From: Betaproteobacteria bacterium
GTDB taxonomy: Bacteria > Pseudomonadota > Gammaproteobacteria > Burkholderiales > Thiobacillaceae
DNA: 64,000 bases
Assembly (NCBI GenBank): GCA_016219425.1
Contig: JACRNB010000012.1
Coordinates: 1 to 64,000, forward strand
Reading direction: 5' to 3'
Shown here: positions 37,999-46,908 of the stretch, one piece after another
How positions within the stretch are numbered: position 1 is the stretch's first letter
Layout: every line of letters starts with the position of its first letter
The notes under the pieces: generated by a model
What the model saw: the letters and a program-made list of their open reading frames with translations, nothing else
Databases searched by the model: none
What the model was told of the DNA's origin: nothing
Program-made: the position numbers and the translations under genes

Positions 37999-39186
37999 TT
38001 ACGCCGGCGGTTTGCCTCCTTGCTCCCCCCGTTCGTACAGCACGTTGGCGCGACCGACCAACAGGTTGTCCACCAGGCCCAGGTGTTCCACATCCTTGTT
38101 GGGGTAGGCCATGCGGTGCAGGACGTGGCGCAAGGCATTGAGGCGGGCGCGCTTCTTGTCGTCCGACTTGATCACCGTCCACGGGCAGTCGGCGGTGTCG
38201 GTGTAGAAGAACATCGCCTCCTTGGCCTTGGTGTAGTCCTCCCACTTGTCGAGCGAGGCGAGGTCGATGGGCGACAGCTTCCATTGCTTCAGCGGGTGCA
38301 CCTTGCGTTCCTTGAAGCGGCGGCGTTGTTCGGGGCGAGAGACCGAGAACCAGAGCTTGACCAGATGGATGCCGCTGCGCACCAGATTGCGTTCGAACTC
38401 GGGCGACTGGCGCATGAACTCGTAGTACTCATCTTCCGAGCAGAAGCCCATCACCCGTTCCACCCCGGCGCGGTTGTACCAGGAGCGGTCGAACAGAACG
38501 ATCTCGCCGCGCGTGGGCAGGTGGCTGATGTAACGCTGGAAGTACCACTGGCCGCGCTCGCTTTCGGAGGGTTTTTCCAGGGCGACCACGCGCGCGCCGC
38601 GGGGATTCAGGTTCTCCATGAAGCGCTTGATGGTGCCGCCCTTGCCCGCCGCGTCGCGGCCCTCGAACAGGATCACCACGCGCTGGCCGGTCTCCTTTAC
38701 CCAGGCCTGGAACTTGAGCAGTTCCACTTGCAGGCGGAACTTCTGCTTTTCGTAATTCCGGCGCGACATCAGGTTTTGGTACGGGTAGCCGCCTTCGCGC
38801 CAGTCGGCGGAAAGTTCGTCGTCCGGGTTTACCGGGAGCTTCCCGGTCACCGGCGCATCCGCTGGTTTGAGCAGCGATTTGCGCAGTACGGCCTGGTCTT
38901 CCGGCGAGGCCCCGGCGAGGATGGCCTCCAGCGAGCGGACCAGTTCCGGGCTGCCGCCGCTCTCGGCGGCGTGGTCGAGGATGTCGCGCACGGCGATCAC
39001 CTTGGATTCCTGCGCGGCGCTCACCGCCTCGCCCACCACGAAGTTCTCCACGCCTTCGCTGGTGAGCGTGGGCGGAATGTCGCCCTGGGCGGCGCGGCGC
39101 GGACGCGCTGCCTTGCGCGGGCGGGGCGACTTGCCGGCAGGAGGGAGTGACTTGTCAGATGCGGAGGGGGCGGTGTTGGAATCCAT
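37999..39186 (-). CDS. ppk2: Polyphosphate kinase 2
   Basis: A 395-residue PPK2-family enzyme. FEGRDAAGKGGTIKRF is the Walker A, FDRSWYNRAGVERVMGF the Walker B and lid region, and PEFERNLVRSGIHLVKLWFSV closes the fold. The first ~100 residues are Pro/Lys/Ser-rich and disordered, then helical. PPK2 phosphorylates NDP or NMP from polyphosphate. ATG 39186 gives the MDSNTAPSASDKS start; a longer frame to 39426 runs into the hox promoter. Divergent from hoxK. Confidence 0.92.
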   Translation of the reverse strand: MDSNTAPSASDKSLPPAGKSPRPRKAARPRRAAQGDIPPTLTSEGVENFVVGEAVSAAQESKVIAVRDILDHAAESGGSPELVRSLEAILAGASPEDQAVLRKSLLKPADAPVTGKLPVNPDDELSADWREGGYPYQNLMSRRNYEKQKFRLQVELLKFQAWVKETGQRVVILFEGRDAAGKGGTIKRFMENLNPRGARVVALEKPSESERGQWYFQRYISHLPTRGEIVLFDRSWYNRAGVERVMGFCSEDEYYEFMRQSPEFERNLVRSGIHLVKLWFSVSRPEQRRRFKERKVHPLKQWKLSPIDLASLDKWEDYTKAKEAMFFYTDTADCPWTVIKSDDKKRARLNALRHVLHRMAYPNKDVEHLGLVDNLLVGRANVLYERGEQGGKPPA

Positions 39187-39496
39187 GGTGTCCTCGGTAT
39201 CGGGTTGAGCATTGGAAAAATACGGGTGGTGGTGCGCCCGATTCTTATCGGCGTGGACGGCGGAATCCTGAAGGAGACAGTGAGGACAACCGGCCCGAGC
39301 ACAAAACGTAAACATTGTGACCAATAAAATGGAAATGTAATTTGCGTTTAAGGGCTGATCCAAACCGAACCTTATGTTGCAACAGCCTGATTGCAAATGA
39401 AAAACACGGTCTTGTAGAGCTGGCACGTTTCTTGATCCATGGACTCCATCTCCTCCGGGTGGAGGGGCGTCAACCGATCAAGAGGAGAACGATCCC
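39187..39496. promoter_or_regulatory. Divergent ppk2-hoxK control region
   Basis: A 310-bp gene-free spacer that is more AT-rich than its neighbours. It holds the sigma-54-type promoter (39421-39436), a perfect palindrome TGTTGCAACA (39375-39384) and a nearby ATTGCAAAT (39390-39398), which could be upstream activator sites for HoxA. Assignment of the binding sites is inference. Confidence 0.6.
39421..39436 (+). promoter_or_regulatory. Sigma-54 promoter of the hydrogenase operon
   Basis: TGGCACGTTTCTTGAT matches the -24/-12 consensus TGGCACG-N4-TTGC with one mismatch in the -12 element. Transcription would begin near 39447, leaving a ~50-base leader before hoxK. It fits control by the NtrC-type activator HoxA encoded at the end of the locus. 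Confidence 0.8.
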
Positions 39497-40579
39497 ATGG
39501 TGGAGACCTTCTATGAGGTGATGCGGCGGCAAGGCATCACCCGACGCAGCTTTCTCAAATATTGCAGCCTCACCGCCGCCTCTCTGGGGCTGGGGCCGGC
39601 CTTCGTGCCGAAGATCGCCCACGCCATGGAGACCAAGCCGCGCACCCCGGTGTTGTGGCTGCACGGTCTGGAATGCACCTGCTGCTCCGAGTCCTTCATC
39701 CGCTCCGGCCATCCCCTGGCCAAGGATGCGGTGCTGTCCATGATCTCCCTGGACTACGACGACACCATCATGACCGCCGCCGGCCATCAGGCCGAGGCCA
39801 TCCTTGATGAGGTGATGACCAAGTACAAGGGCAACTACATCCTGGCGGTGGAGGGCAACCCGCCCCTGAACCAGGACGGCATGAGCTGCATCATCGGCGG
39901 CAAGCCCTTCCTGGAGCAGTTGAAGCATGTCGCCAAGGACTGCAAGGCCATCATCTCCTGGGGTTCCTGCGCCTCCTGGGGCTGCGTGCAGGCGGCCAAG
40001 CCCAACCCCACTCAGGCCACGCCGATCCACAAGGTCATCTTCGACAAACCCATCATCAAGGTGCCGGGCTGCCCGCCCATCGCCGAGGTGATGACCGGCG
40101 TAATCACCTACATGCTGACCTTCGACCGCCTGCCGGAGCTGGACCGCCAGGGCCGTCCGAAGATGTTTTACGGCCAGCGCATCCACGACAAGTGCTACCG
40201 CCGCCCCCATTTCGACGCCGGCCAGTTCGCCGAGGCCTGGGACGACGAGGGTTCGCGCAAGGGTTACTGCCTCTACAAGATGGGCTGCAAGGGCCCCACC
40301 ACCTACAACGCCTGCTCCACGGTGCGCTGGAACGGCGGCGTCTCCTTCCCCATCCAGTCCGGCCACGGCTGCATCGGCTGTTCCGAAGACGGCTTCTGGG
40401 ACAAGGGCGGGTTCTACGACCGGGTCACCGGCATCCAGCAGTTCGGCGTGGAGGCCAACGCCGACAAGGTGGGGGGCGCGGCCCTGGGCGTGGTGGGCGC
40501 GGCAGTGGCGGCCCATGCGGCGGTGAGCGCCATCAAACAAACCCAGCAATCCCGCAACAAGCCCGGTCAAGACGAGTGA
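39497..40579 (+). CDS. hoxK: Membrane-bound [NiFe] hydrogenase small subunit, O2-tolerant type
   Basis: A 360-residue Tat precursor: TRRSFLKYC at residues 15-23 and cleavage after AHA-43. It carries three Fe-S clusters. The proximal site reads [10 protein letters not shown] with C60, C62 and C63 (mature 17, 19, 20) and SCASWGC with C158 and C163 (mature 115, 120). The extra Cys19 and Cys120 are those that build the [4Fe-3S] cluster of O2-tolerant group 1d enzymes. A C-terminal hydrophobic helix ([20 protein letters not shown]) anchors it to the membrane. First gene of the operon. Confidence 0.97.
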   Translation: MVETFYEVMRRQGITRRSFLKYCSLTAASLGLGPAFVPKIAHAMETKPRTPVLWLHGLECTCCSESFIRSGHPLAKDAVLSMISLDYDDTIMTAAGHQAEAILDEVMTKYKGNYILAVEGNPPLNQDGMSCIIGGKPFLEQLKHVAKDCKAIISWGSCASWGCVQAAKPNPTQATPIHKVIFDKPIIKVPGCPPIAEVMTGVITYMLTFDRLPELDRQGRPKMFYGQRIHDKCYRRPHFDAGQFAEAWDDEGSRKGYCLYKMGCKGPTTYNACSTVRWNGGVSFPIQSGHGCIGCSEDGFWDKGGFYDRVTGIQQFGVEANADKVGGAALGVVGAAVAAHAAVSAIKQTQQSRNKPGQDE

Positions 40580-40590
40580 GGTAGAGACAA

Positions 40591-42393
40591 ATGGCTGCTT
40601 ACGAAACCCAAGGCTTCAAGCTCGACAACTCCGGCAAGCGCGTGGTGGTGGACCCGGTGACCCGCATCGAGGGCCACATGCGCGTGGAAGTGAACCTCGA
40701 CGCCAACAACGTGATCCGCAACGCCGTCTCCACCGGCACCATGTGGCGCGGTCTGGAGGTGATCCTGAAAGGCCGCGACCCCCGCGACGCCTGGGCCTTC
40801 ACCGAGCGCATCTGCGGCGTCTGCACCGGCACCCACGCGCTGACCAGCGTGCGCGCCGTGGAAGACGCCCTGGCCATCAAGATCCCGGAGAACGCCAACA
40901 GCATCCGCAACATCATGCAGTTGACCCTCCAGGCCCACGACCACCTGGTCCACTTCTATCACCTGCACGCCCTGGACTGGGTGGACGTGGTGAGCGCCCT
41001 CAAGGCCGATCCCAAGGCCACCTCGGCCCTGGCCCAGAGCATCTCCCCCTGGCCCAACTCCTCCCCCGGCTACTTCCGCGACGTGCAGAACCGGCTGAAG
41101 AAGTTCGTGGAATCGGGCCAGCTCGGGCCGTTCATGAACGGCTACTGGGGCAACCCGGCCTACAAGCTGCCGCCGGAGGCCAACCTGATGGCGGTGACCC
41201 ACTACCTGGAGGCCCTCGATTTCCAGAAGGACATCGTCAAGATCCACACCATCTACGGCGGCAAGAACCCCCACCCCAACTGGCTGGTGGGCGGCGTCCC
41301 CTGCGCCATCAACGTGCACGACACCGGGGCCGTGGGGGCGGTGAACATGGAGCGCCTGAATCTGGTCTCCTACATCATCGACCGCACCATCGAGTTCATC
41401 GACCAGGTCTACATCCCGGACCTGCTGGCCATCGCCAGTTTCTACAAGGGCTGGACCCATGGCGGCGGGCTCTCCTCCAAGAGCGTGCTCTCCTACGGCG
41501 ACATCCCGGACAAGGCCAACGACTACTCCGCCGCCAACCTCATGCTGCCGCGCGGGGCCATCATCAACGGCGACCTCACCCGTGTGCATGAAGTCGATCT
41601 GCGCGACCCCACCCAGGTGCAGGAATTCGTGGACCACTCCTGGTTCAAATACGAGGGTGGCAACAGCGTACCAGGCAAGGGCCTGCACCCCTGGGACGGC
41701 GAGACCGTGCCCCATTACGAGCTGGGCAAGAACGCCAAGGGCAGCAAGACCAACATCCAGCAGATCGACGAGGGCGGCAAGTACTCCTGGATCAAGGCCC
41801 CGCGCTGGAAGGGCCACGCCATGGAAGTCGGCCCCCTGGCCCGCTACATCATCGGCTACGTGCAGAAAAAGCCCGAGTTCAAGGAGCCGGTGGACATGGT
41901 CCTGAAGAAGCTGGACCTGCCCCTGCCGGCCCTGTTCTCCACCCTGGGCCGCACCGCGGCGCGGGGCCTGGAGGCCTCCTGGGCGGCGCACAAGATGCGC
42001 TACTTCCAGGACAAGCTCATGGCCAACCTCAAGGCCGGCGATCTCTCCACCGCCAACATCGAGAAGTGGGAGCCCTCCACCTGGCCGGCGGAGACCAAGG
42101 GCGTCGGCTTCACCGAAGCGCCGCGCGGCGCGTTGGGCCATTGGGTGCGGATCAAGGAAGGCCGCATCGACAACTACCAGTGCGTCGTCCCCACCACCTG
42201 GAACGGCAGTCCGCGCGACAGCAAGGGCCAGATCGGCGCCTTCGAAGCCAGCCTGATGAACACCCCGGTGGCCAAGGCCGACCAGCCCCTGGAGATCCTG
42301 CGCACCCTGCACAGCTTCGACCCCTGCCTCGCCTGCTCCACCCACGTCATGGCGCCGGACGGGGCGGAGTTGACCAAGGTAAGGGTGCGGTGA
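40591..42393 (+). CDS. hoxG: Membrane-bound [NiFe] hydrogenase large subunit
   Basis: A 600-residue catalytic subunit that binds the NiFe(CN)2CO centre and oxidises H2. The Ni ligands are in [11 protein letters not shown] and DPCLACSTH. The C-terminal peptide after His, [15 protein letters not shown], is the maturation tail removed by HoxM. It follows hoxK by 11 bp and would be co-exported with it through Tat. Confidence 0.97.
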   Translation: MAAYETQGFKLDNSGKRVVVDPVTRIEGHMRVEVNLDANNVIRNAVSTGTMWRGLEVILKGRDPRDAWAFTERICGVCTGTHALTSVRAVEDALAIKIPENANSIRNIMQLTLQAHDHLVHFYHLHALDWVDVVSALKADPKATSALAQSISPWPNSSPGYFRDVQNRLKKFVESGQLGPFMNGYWGNPAYKLPPEANLMAVTHYLEALDFQKDIVKIHTIYGGKNPHPNWLVGGVPCAINVHDTGAVGAVNMERLNLVSYIIDRTIEFIDQVYIPDLLAIASFYKGWTHGGGLSSKSVLSYGDIPDKANDYSAANLMLPRGAIINGDLTRVHEVDLRDPTQVQEFVDHSWFKYEGGNSVPGKGLHPWDGETVPHYELGKNAKGSKTNIQQIDEGGKYSWIKAPRWKGHAMEVGPLARYIIGYVQKKPEFKEPVDMVLKKLDLPLPALFSTLGRTAARGLEASWAAHKMRYFQDKLMANLKAGDLSTANIEKWEPSTWPAETKGVGFTEAPRGALGHWVRIKEGRIDNYQCVVPTTWNGSPRDSKGQIGAFEASLMNTPVAKADQPLEILRTLHSFDPCLACSTHVMAPDGAELTKVRVR

Positions 42394-42403
42394 GTTCAGC
42401 CAC

Positions 42404-42512
42404 TCAAATCCCCCCTGTCCCCCCTTTTTCAAAGGGGGGGACTCTCCGGCACAGGTTGGCGGTCATGTCGACCCGCTCCCCCCTTTGGAAATGGGGGGCT
42501 GGGGGGGATTCC
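42404..42512. repeat. KGG element between hoxG and hoxZ
   Basis: Two half-palindromes, CCCCCCTGTCCCCCCTTTTTC/AAAGGGGGGG region and CCCCCCTTT/AAATGGGGGG, fill the 161-bp hoxG-hoxZ gap. The gap otherwise carries only the hoxZ RBS (TTAGGAGAAC). Confidence 0.8.
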
Positions 42513-42554
42513 CGCAACGCCCGCCCTACCCCTGCCCGCAATTAGGAGAACACC

Positions 42555-43271
42555 ATGCTTTCAGCCCAAGACATGCAGGAAGCCGCCGCCCACGGGCGCG
42601 CGGTCAAGGCGGTCTACGTCTACGAAGCGCCGGTACGGTTGTGGCACTGGGTCAACGCCCTGGCCATCACCGTCCTGGCCATCACCGGCTGGTTCATCGC
42701 CAGCCCCCTGCCCAGCCTGCCCGGCGAGGCCAGCGATCACTTCCTCATGGGCTATATCCGTTTCGCCCACTTCAGCGCCGGCTACATCCTGCTGATCGGC
42801 TTTCTGGGGCGGGTGTACTGGGCCTTCGTGGGCAACCCCCACGCCCGCCAGATGTTCGTGCTGCCCCTCACCAACGCCACCTGGTGGCGCGAAGTGCTGT
42901 TCGAACTGCGCTGGTACCTGTTCCTGGAGCCGGACCCCAAGAAATACGTGGGCCACAACCCCCTGGCGCAGCTCGCCATGTTCACCCTGTTCCTCACCAC
43001 CGCCGTATTCATGATGGTCACCGGCTTCGCCCTCTACGGCGAAGGCGCCCAGGCGGGGAGCTGGTCCCACACCCTGTTCACCTCCTGGGTCATCCCCCTG
43101 TTCGGCCAGAGCCAGGACGTGCACACCTGGCACCACATCGGCCTGTGGGTGATCGTCCTGTTCGCCCTCATCCACATCTACGCCGCCCTGCGGGAAGACA
43201 TCATGTCCCGGCAAAGCCTGGTCTCCACCATGCTGTCCGGCTGGCGCATGTTCAAGGATGACAAGCCATGA
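42555..43271 (+). CDS. hoxZ: Hydrogenase b-type cytochrome subunit
   Basis: A 238-residue inner-membrane di-heme cytochrome b with four helices (WVNALAITVLAITGWFI, YILLIGFLGRVYWAF, AMFTLFLTTAVFMMVTGFAL, IGLWVIVLFALIHIYAAL). His residues in RLWHWVN, RFAHFSAG, TWHHIG and LIHIY would ligate heme. It passes electrons from HoxK to quinone. Overlaps hoxM by ATGA. Confidence 0.96.
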   Translation: MLSAQDMQEAAAHGRAVKAVYVYEAPVRLWHWVNALAITVLAITGWFIASPLPSLPGEASDHFLMGYIRFAHFSAGYILLIGFLGRVYWAFVGNPHARQMFVLPLTNATWWREVLFELRWYLFLEPDPKKYVGHNPLAQLAMFTLFLTTAVFMMVTGFALYGEGAQAGSWSHTLFTSWVIPLFGQSQDVHTWHHIGLWVIVLFALIHIYAALREDIMSRQSLVSTMLSGWRMFKDDKP

Positions 43272-43897
43272 ACCAGGATGCCGACTACGCCTGCGACACC
43301 CTGATCCTGGGCATCGGCAACCTGCTCTGGGCCGACGAAGGCTACGGCGTCCGCGCCCTGGAGCGCTTGCACCAAGGCTGGCGCTTCCGCCCCGGCGTGC
43401 GTCTGCTGGACGGCGGCACCCAGGGCCTCTACCTGCTCCCCTACGTCGAAAACTGCCGCCGCCTGCTCATCTTCGACGCCGTGGACTACGGCCTGCCCCC
43501 CGGCACGGTGAAAGTGGTGCGGGACGGCGACGTGCCCGCCTTCATGGGCGCGCGCAAGATGAGCCTGCACCAGACCGGCTTCCAGGAAGTCCTGGCGGTG
43601 GCCGGCCTGCGCGGCTGGCAACCGGAGGCCATCGTCCTCATCGGCGTACAGCCCGAGGTGCTGGAAGACTACGGCGGCAGCCTCACCGCCACCGTCAAGG
43701 CCCGCCTGCCCGAAGCCCTAGCCCTGGCCCTGGAACATCTACGCGCCTGGGACGCCGGCCCGGAACCCCGGACCACCCCCCCGGCGGAACGCATCACCCT
43801 GGATGCCCTCGACCTGACCCCCTACGAAACCCAACGCCCCAGCGCCGCCCAGGCCTGCCGCCTGGGGGATGGGCGGTTTCTGGGTGGGGCGGCGTGA
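43268..43897 (+). CDS. hoxM: Hydrogenase maturation protease
   Basis: A 209-residue endopeptidase that removes the HoxG C-terminal tail once Ni is in place. LILGIGNLLWADEGYGVRA is the family motif with the metal-binding Glu/Asp; ENCRRLLIFDAVDYG and MSLHQTGFQEVL carry the remaining ligands. Typical length is ~160-200; the C-terminal ~45 residues are long and Pro-rich. Coupled to hoxZ. Confidence 0.95.
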   Translation: MNQDADYACDTLILGIGNLLWADEGYGVRALERLHQGWRFRPGVRLLDGGTQGLYLLPYVENCRRLLIFDAVDYGLPPGTVKVVRDGDVPAFMGARKMSLHQTGFQEVLAVAGLRGWQPEAIVLIGVQPEVLEDYGGSLTATVKARLPEALALALEHLRAWDAGPEPRTTPPAERITLDALDLTPYETQRPSAAQACRLGDGRFLGGAA

Positions 43898-43955
43898 TTA
43901 CTGCCGCCCGCACAAGGGTGGAAGCGCCCACCTTCCTTTTGGCCCATGCCGAAGC

Positions 43956-44188
43956 GTCCCTCCCTTTCCCAAAGGGAGGACAGGAGGGATTCAGCAACGC
44001 CCGCCCAGTCACCGTCGCAGGAATCCCCCCCAGCCCCCCTTTAAGAAAGGGGGGAGACCACCCCCCCGCGCCAACGCTGGCCGAAGAGTCCCTCCCTTTC
44101 CCAAAGGGAGGACAGGAGGGATTCAGCAACGCTCACCCAGTCACCGTCGCAGAAATCCCCCCCAGCCCCCCTTTTTCAAAGGGGGGAG
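43956..44188. repeat. KGG element array between hoxM and hoxL
   Basis: About 1.8 units with a 132-bp period (TCCCTCCCTTTCCC at 43957 and 44089). It fills the hoxM-hoxL gap and is open in the hoxL frame from an ATG at 43869 inside hoxM, so read-through into HoxL is possible. It ends in GGGGGGAG, which forms the hoxL RBS. Confidence 0.9.
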
Positions 44189-44228
44189 TAAGACCATGTG
44201 CCTAGGCATCCCCGTCCGGAGTAAGACC

Positions 44229-44534
44229 ATGTGCCTAGGCATCCCCGTCCAAATCCTTGAAACCCACGGCCTCATCGCCCACTGCGCCAGCCGCAGCGGC
44301 CCCCGCACCATCGACCTGGCCCTGGTGGGCGAACACCCCCCTGGCGTCTGGCTGCTCACCTTCATCGACGCCGCACGGGAGGTCATCGACGCCGCCACCG
44401 CCGCCCGCATCAACGCCGCCCTGGATGGCCTGGAGGCCGCCATGGCCGGCGAGACCGACCTCAGCGCCCACTTCGCCGACCTCATCGAGCGCACCCCCCA
44501 ACTGCCGCCCCACCTGCGAGAAGCCGCCACATGA
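44229..44534 (+). CDS. hoxL: HypC-family hydrogenase chaperone
   Basis: A 101-residue HypC/HupF-type chaperone dedicated to HoxG. The essential N-terminal Met-Cys starts MCLGIPVQILE. The 33-bp segment 44188-44220, including GTAAGACC-ATG-TGCCTAGGC, is repeated at 44221-44253, so there are two in-frame starts (44196 and 44229) that both give MCLGIPV. The second starts the normal protein. Overlaps hoxO by ATGA. Confidence 0.92.
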   Translation: MCLGIPVQILETHGLIAHCASRSGPRTIDLALVGEHPPGVWLLTFIDAAREVIDAATAARINAALDGLEAAMAGETDLSAHFADLIERTPQLPPHLREAAT

Positions 44535-44962
44535 AAACCCATCCCCTGATCGCCCGCCTGGGCGACGAGCACGGCTACCCCACCCTCCGCGCCGACAACC
44601 TGGACGCCTTCTGCCACGCCCCCGGCGACGCCGTCCTGTTCTGCGCCGGCGACCCGGTGCAGTACCCGGAATGCCTGGACGTGGCCGTGGTGCTGCCGGA
44701 ACTCCTGCGCGTCTGGCCGGGCCGGTTCCGCGCCGCCGTCATCGCCCCGGAGCAGGAGACCGCCATCCAGGCCCGCTACGGCTTCAACCGCTGGCCCACC
44801 CTGGTGTTCCTGCGCGGCGGCGACTACCTGGGCGCCCTCTCCGGCATCCAGGACTGGGCCGTATACCTGGCCCGCATCAACGAACTCCTGACCGCCCCGA
44901 TCAGCCGTCCGCCCTCCATCGGCATCGCCGTCAGCGCCGCCGCCTCGCCCACCTGCCACTGA
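44531..44962 (+). CDS. hoxO: Thioredoxin-like hydrogenase chaperone (HyaE/HupG)
   Basis: A 143-residue thioredoxin-fold protein lacking the CxxC active site. VLFCAGDPVQYPECLDVAVVLPEL and YGFNRWPTLVFLRGGDYLG match HoxO/HupG, which holds the small-subunit precursor before Tat export. The start overlaps the hoxL stop. Confidence 0.93.
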   Translation: MKTHPLIARLGDEHGYPTLRADNLDAFCHAPGDAVLFCAGDPVQYPECLDVAVVLPELLRVWPGRFRAAVIAPEQETAIQARYGFNRWPTLVFLRGGDYLGALSGIQDWAVYLARINELLTAPISRPPSIGIAVSAAASPTCH

Positions 44963-44972
44963 GAGGTCCGCC

Positions 44973-45818
44973 ATGCACGCCTTCCCCATCCCCGTCGTCG
45001 CCATGACGCTAGGCCCCGGCTCCCAGCAGGAAGAAGAGTCCCTGGACTACCTGCCCATGCCCCACGAGATGCGCACCTACCGCGCCCCGGTGCTGCCGGA
45101 GCCGGAAGAGATGGCCGCCGGCCCGCAAGCCCGCGCCTTCCTCGCCGGCCTGCTCAACAGCGCCCGCGCCTGGAAGGCGGGCATGGCTCCCATCAGCCTG
45201 GAACTGGGTAGCCTGCCGCCGGGCGACCGGCAACTCATCGACCAGGTGCTGGGGGAGGGGGAAGTGAGCGCCCAGGTGACGGAAAGCGGCGGTGTCCTGG
45301 CGATCCAGGAAAGCGTGTTCGCCGGGGTGTGGCGACTGCGGGGCCGTAGCGCCGACGGCGGGGTTTTCGCCGAACGTCTCGAAGTGGGCGCCGCCCCCGC
45401 CGCCCTGCTCCAGGCCCGCCTCATGGGCTCCCCCGCCCCGGAAACCCCGTCCCTGGAACCCGGCGTCATCAACGCCCCGGCCCTGCTGGCGGAGATCGCC
45501 GCCAAGCTGAAGGAAGCCGGCGCGGCGGTCCACGTCATCAACCTCTCTCTCCTGCCCTTCTCGCCGGAAGACGCCGCCTGGCTCGACCGCGCCCTGGGCC
45601 GGGGCGCCGCCACGGTGCTGTCGCGGGGCTACGGCAACTGCCGCATCACCGCCACCGGCGTGGCGCGGGTGTGGTGGGTGCAGTACTTCAACTCCCAGGA
45701 CGCCCTCATCCTCAACACCCTCGAAGTCACCGACCTCCCCGACGTCGCCCGCGCCGCCCCGGAAGACCTGGAAGACAGCGCCGAGCGCCTGGCGGAGGTG
45801 CTGGAGTGGGTGGGATGA
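44973..45818 (+). CDS. hoxQ: Hydrogenase accessory protein HoxQ (HyaF/HupH)
   Basis: A 281-residue protein. The N-terminal PIPVVAMTLGPGSQ and LDYLPMPHEM motif and C-terminal VWWVQYFNSQDALILNTLEVT are typical of HupH/HyaF, needed with HoxO for maturation of the small subunit. Its partner is the HoxK precursor. Confidence 0.93.
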   Translation: MHAFPIPVVAMTLGPGSQQEEESLDYLPMPHEMRTYRAPVLPEPEEMAAGPQARAFLAGLLNSARAWKAGMAPISLELGSLPPGDRQLIDQVLGEGEVSAQVTESGGVLAIQESVFAGVWRLRGRSADGGVFAERLEVGAAPAALLQARLMGSPAPETPSLEPGVINAPALLAEIAAKLKEAGAAVHVINLSLLPFSPEDAAWLDRALGRGAATVLSRGYGNCRITATGVARVWWVQYFNSQDALILNTLEVTDLPDVARAAPEDLEDSAERLAEVLEWVG

Positions 45819-45887
45819 ACCGCGCTACGTGACATCCGCAGGCCGGCCTGCTTCCCAGGCCGTCTTGCTGCGGCGCACACTTCCCCC

Positions 45888-46106
45888 ATGAACCATTTCG
45901 AAGGCAGTTTCCTCGGCGACGCCGCCCGCCTGCGGCCCGACGCCCGGCTGGAATGCAAGATCTGCTGGCACGTCTACGACCCCGCCGAAGGCGACCCGGT
46001 CTGGCAGATCCCCCCCGGCACCCCCTTCGCCGCGCTGCCGGAGCATTGGCGCTGCCCCAACTGCGACGGCGCGCGGGAACAGTTCATGGTGCTGGAAGAT
46101 GAATAA
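45888..46106 (+). CDS. hoxR: Rubredoxin-like protein
   Basis: A 72-residue rubredoxin. CKICWHVYDPAEGDP and CPNCDGAREQF supply the four Cys for one iron. In C. necator HoxR is needed for normal assembly or function of the [4Fe-3S] cluster in O2. It overlaps hoxT by 8 bp. Confidence 0.95.
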   Translation: MNHFEGSFLGDAARLRPDARLECKICWHVYDPAEGDPVWQIPPGTPFAALPEHWRCPNCDGAREQFMVLEDE

Positions 46107-46908
46107 CAGGGCACTCAAGCTGGAACCCCCCTTTGAAAAAGGGGGGCAGGGGGGATTCGCGGGTGCCGCCCAGGCCACCGCCGCAGGAATCCCCCCCAGC
46201 CCCCCTTTGAGAAAGGGGGGAGCCCACCCCCCCGCGCCAACGCTGGCCGAAGAGTCCCTCCCTTTCCCAAAGGGAGGACAGGAGGGATTCAGCGACGCCC
46301 GCCCAGCCACCGCCGCAGGAATCCCCCCCAGCCCCCCTTTGAGAAAGGGGGGAGCCCACCCTCCCGCGCCGACCGTCGCCGAAGAGTCCCTCCCTTTCCC
46401 AAAGGGAGGACAGGAGGGATTCAGGCCCGCCAGCCCCGACGCTCTCGTCGCCGGCTTCCGCCACATCGCCGCCACCCGCATGACCGGGGTCTCCCTGGTC
46501 AACCCGGCCTTGCGCGTCGAGGCCGTAGGCTTCCGCGAAATCAACGGCTACACCGTGGGCGTGCTCATTACCCCCTGGTGCATGAACCTCATCGGCCTGC
46601 CCGGCGCCGAAACCGAATGGATGGCACGGGGCAGCGGCACCAAACACGACCTGACCCTGCCCTCCGGCGACTACGAATTCCTCACCGCCCACGAAGACAA
46701 CCTCGGCCCCTACCTCTCCGCCTCCCTGTTCTCCCCCCTGTTCGAATTCGGCGACATGGATCAGGCGCGGGCAGTCGCCCAGGCCGTGCTGGCGGAGATC
46801 TTCAACCCCCCCGGGCCGGAACCACTGCCCCAGGGCTTTAGCGCCAAGCTGGACCAGCCCGTCTCCCGCCGGGGCTTCCTCGGCGCCCTCCTGGGCAACC
46901 GGCCATGA
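46099..46908 (+). CDS. hoxT: HybE-domain hydrogenase assembly protein with repeat-derived insertion
   Basis: A 269-residue protein, ~100 residues longer than usual for HoxT/HupJ. The HybE domain is residues ~115-240 (HIAATRMTGVSLVNPALRVEA, TPWCMNLIGLPG). After nine native-like residues, codons ~10-108 are made of KGG elements (PPFEKGGQGGF, IPPSPPLRKGGAHPP, SLPFPKGGQEGF), in frame and without stop. HoxT binds hydrogenase precursors. If the insertion is tolerated, it is an unstructured Gly/Pro/Lys loop; alternatively translation starts further in. Confidence 0.88.
   Translation: MNNRALKLEPPFEKGGQGGFAGAAQATAAGIPPSPPLRKGGAHPPAPTLAEESLPFPKGGQEGFSDARPATAAGIPPSPPLRKGGAHPPAPTVAEESLPFPKGGQEGFRPASPDALVAGFRHIAATRMTGVSLVNPALRVEAVGFREINGYTVGVLITPWCMNLIGLPGAETEWMARGSGTKHDLTLPSGDYEFLTAHEDNLGPYLSASLFSPLFEFGDMDQARAVAQAVLAEIFNPPGPEPLPQGFSAKLDQPVSRRGFLGALLGNRP
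46121..46423. repeat. KGG element array inside hoxT
   Basis: About 2.3 units with an exact 132-bp period (GGAATCCCCCCCAGC at 46186 and 46318), placed in frame near the 5' end of hoxT. The first partial unit is 46121-46160. Confidence 0.92.

Noticed and set aside
40567-42432. 621-codon minus-strand ORF opposite hoxG
   Set aside because: Antisense shadow; hoxG motifs are unambiguous.
43869-44228. N-terminal extension of HoxL through the KGG array
   Set aside because: The extension would remove the essential Met-Cys N-terminus; it is open by virtue of the repeat composition.
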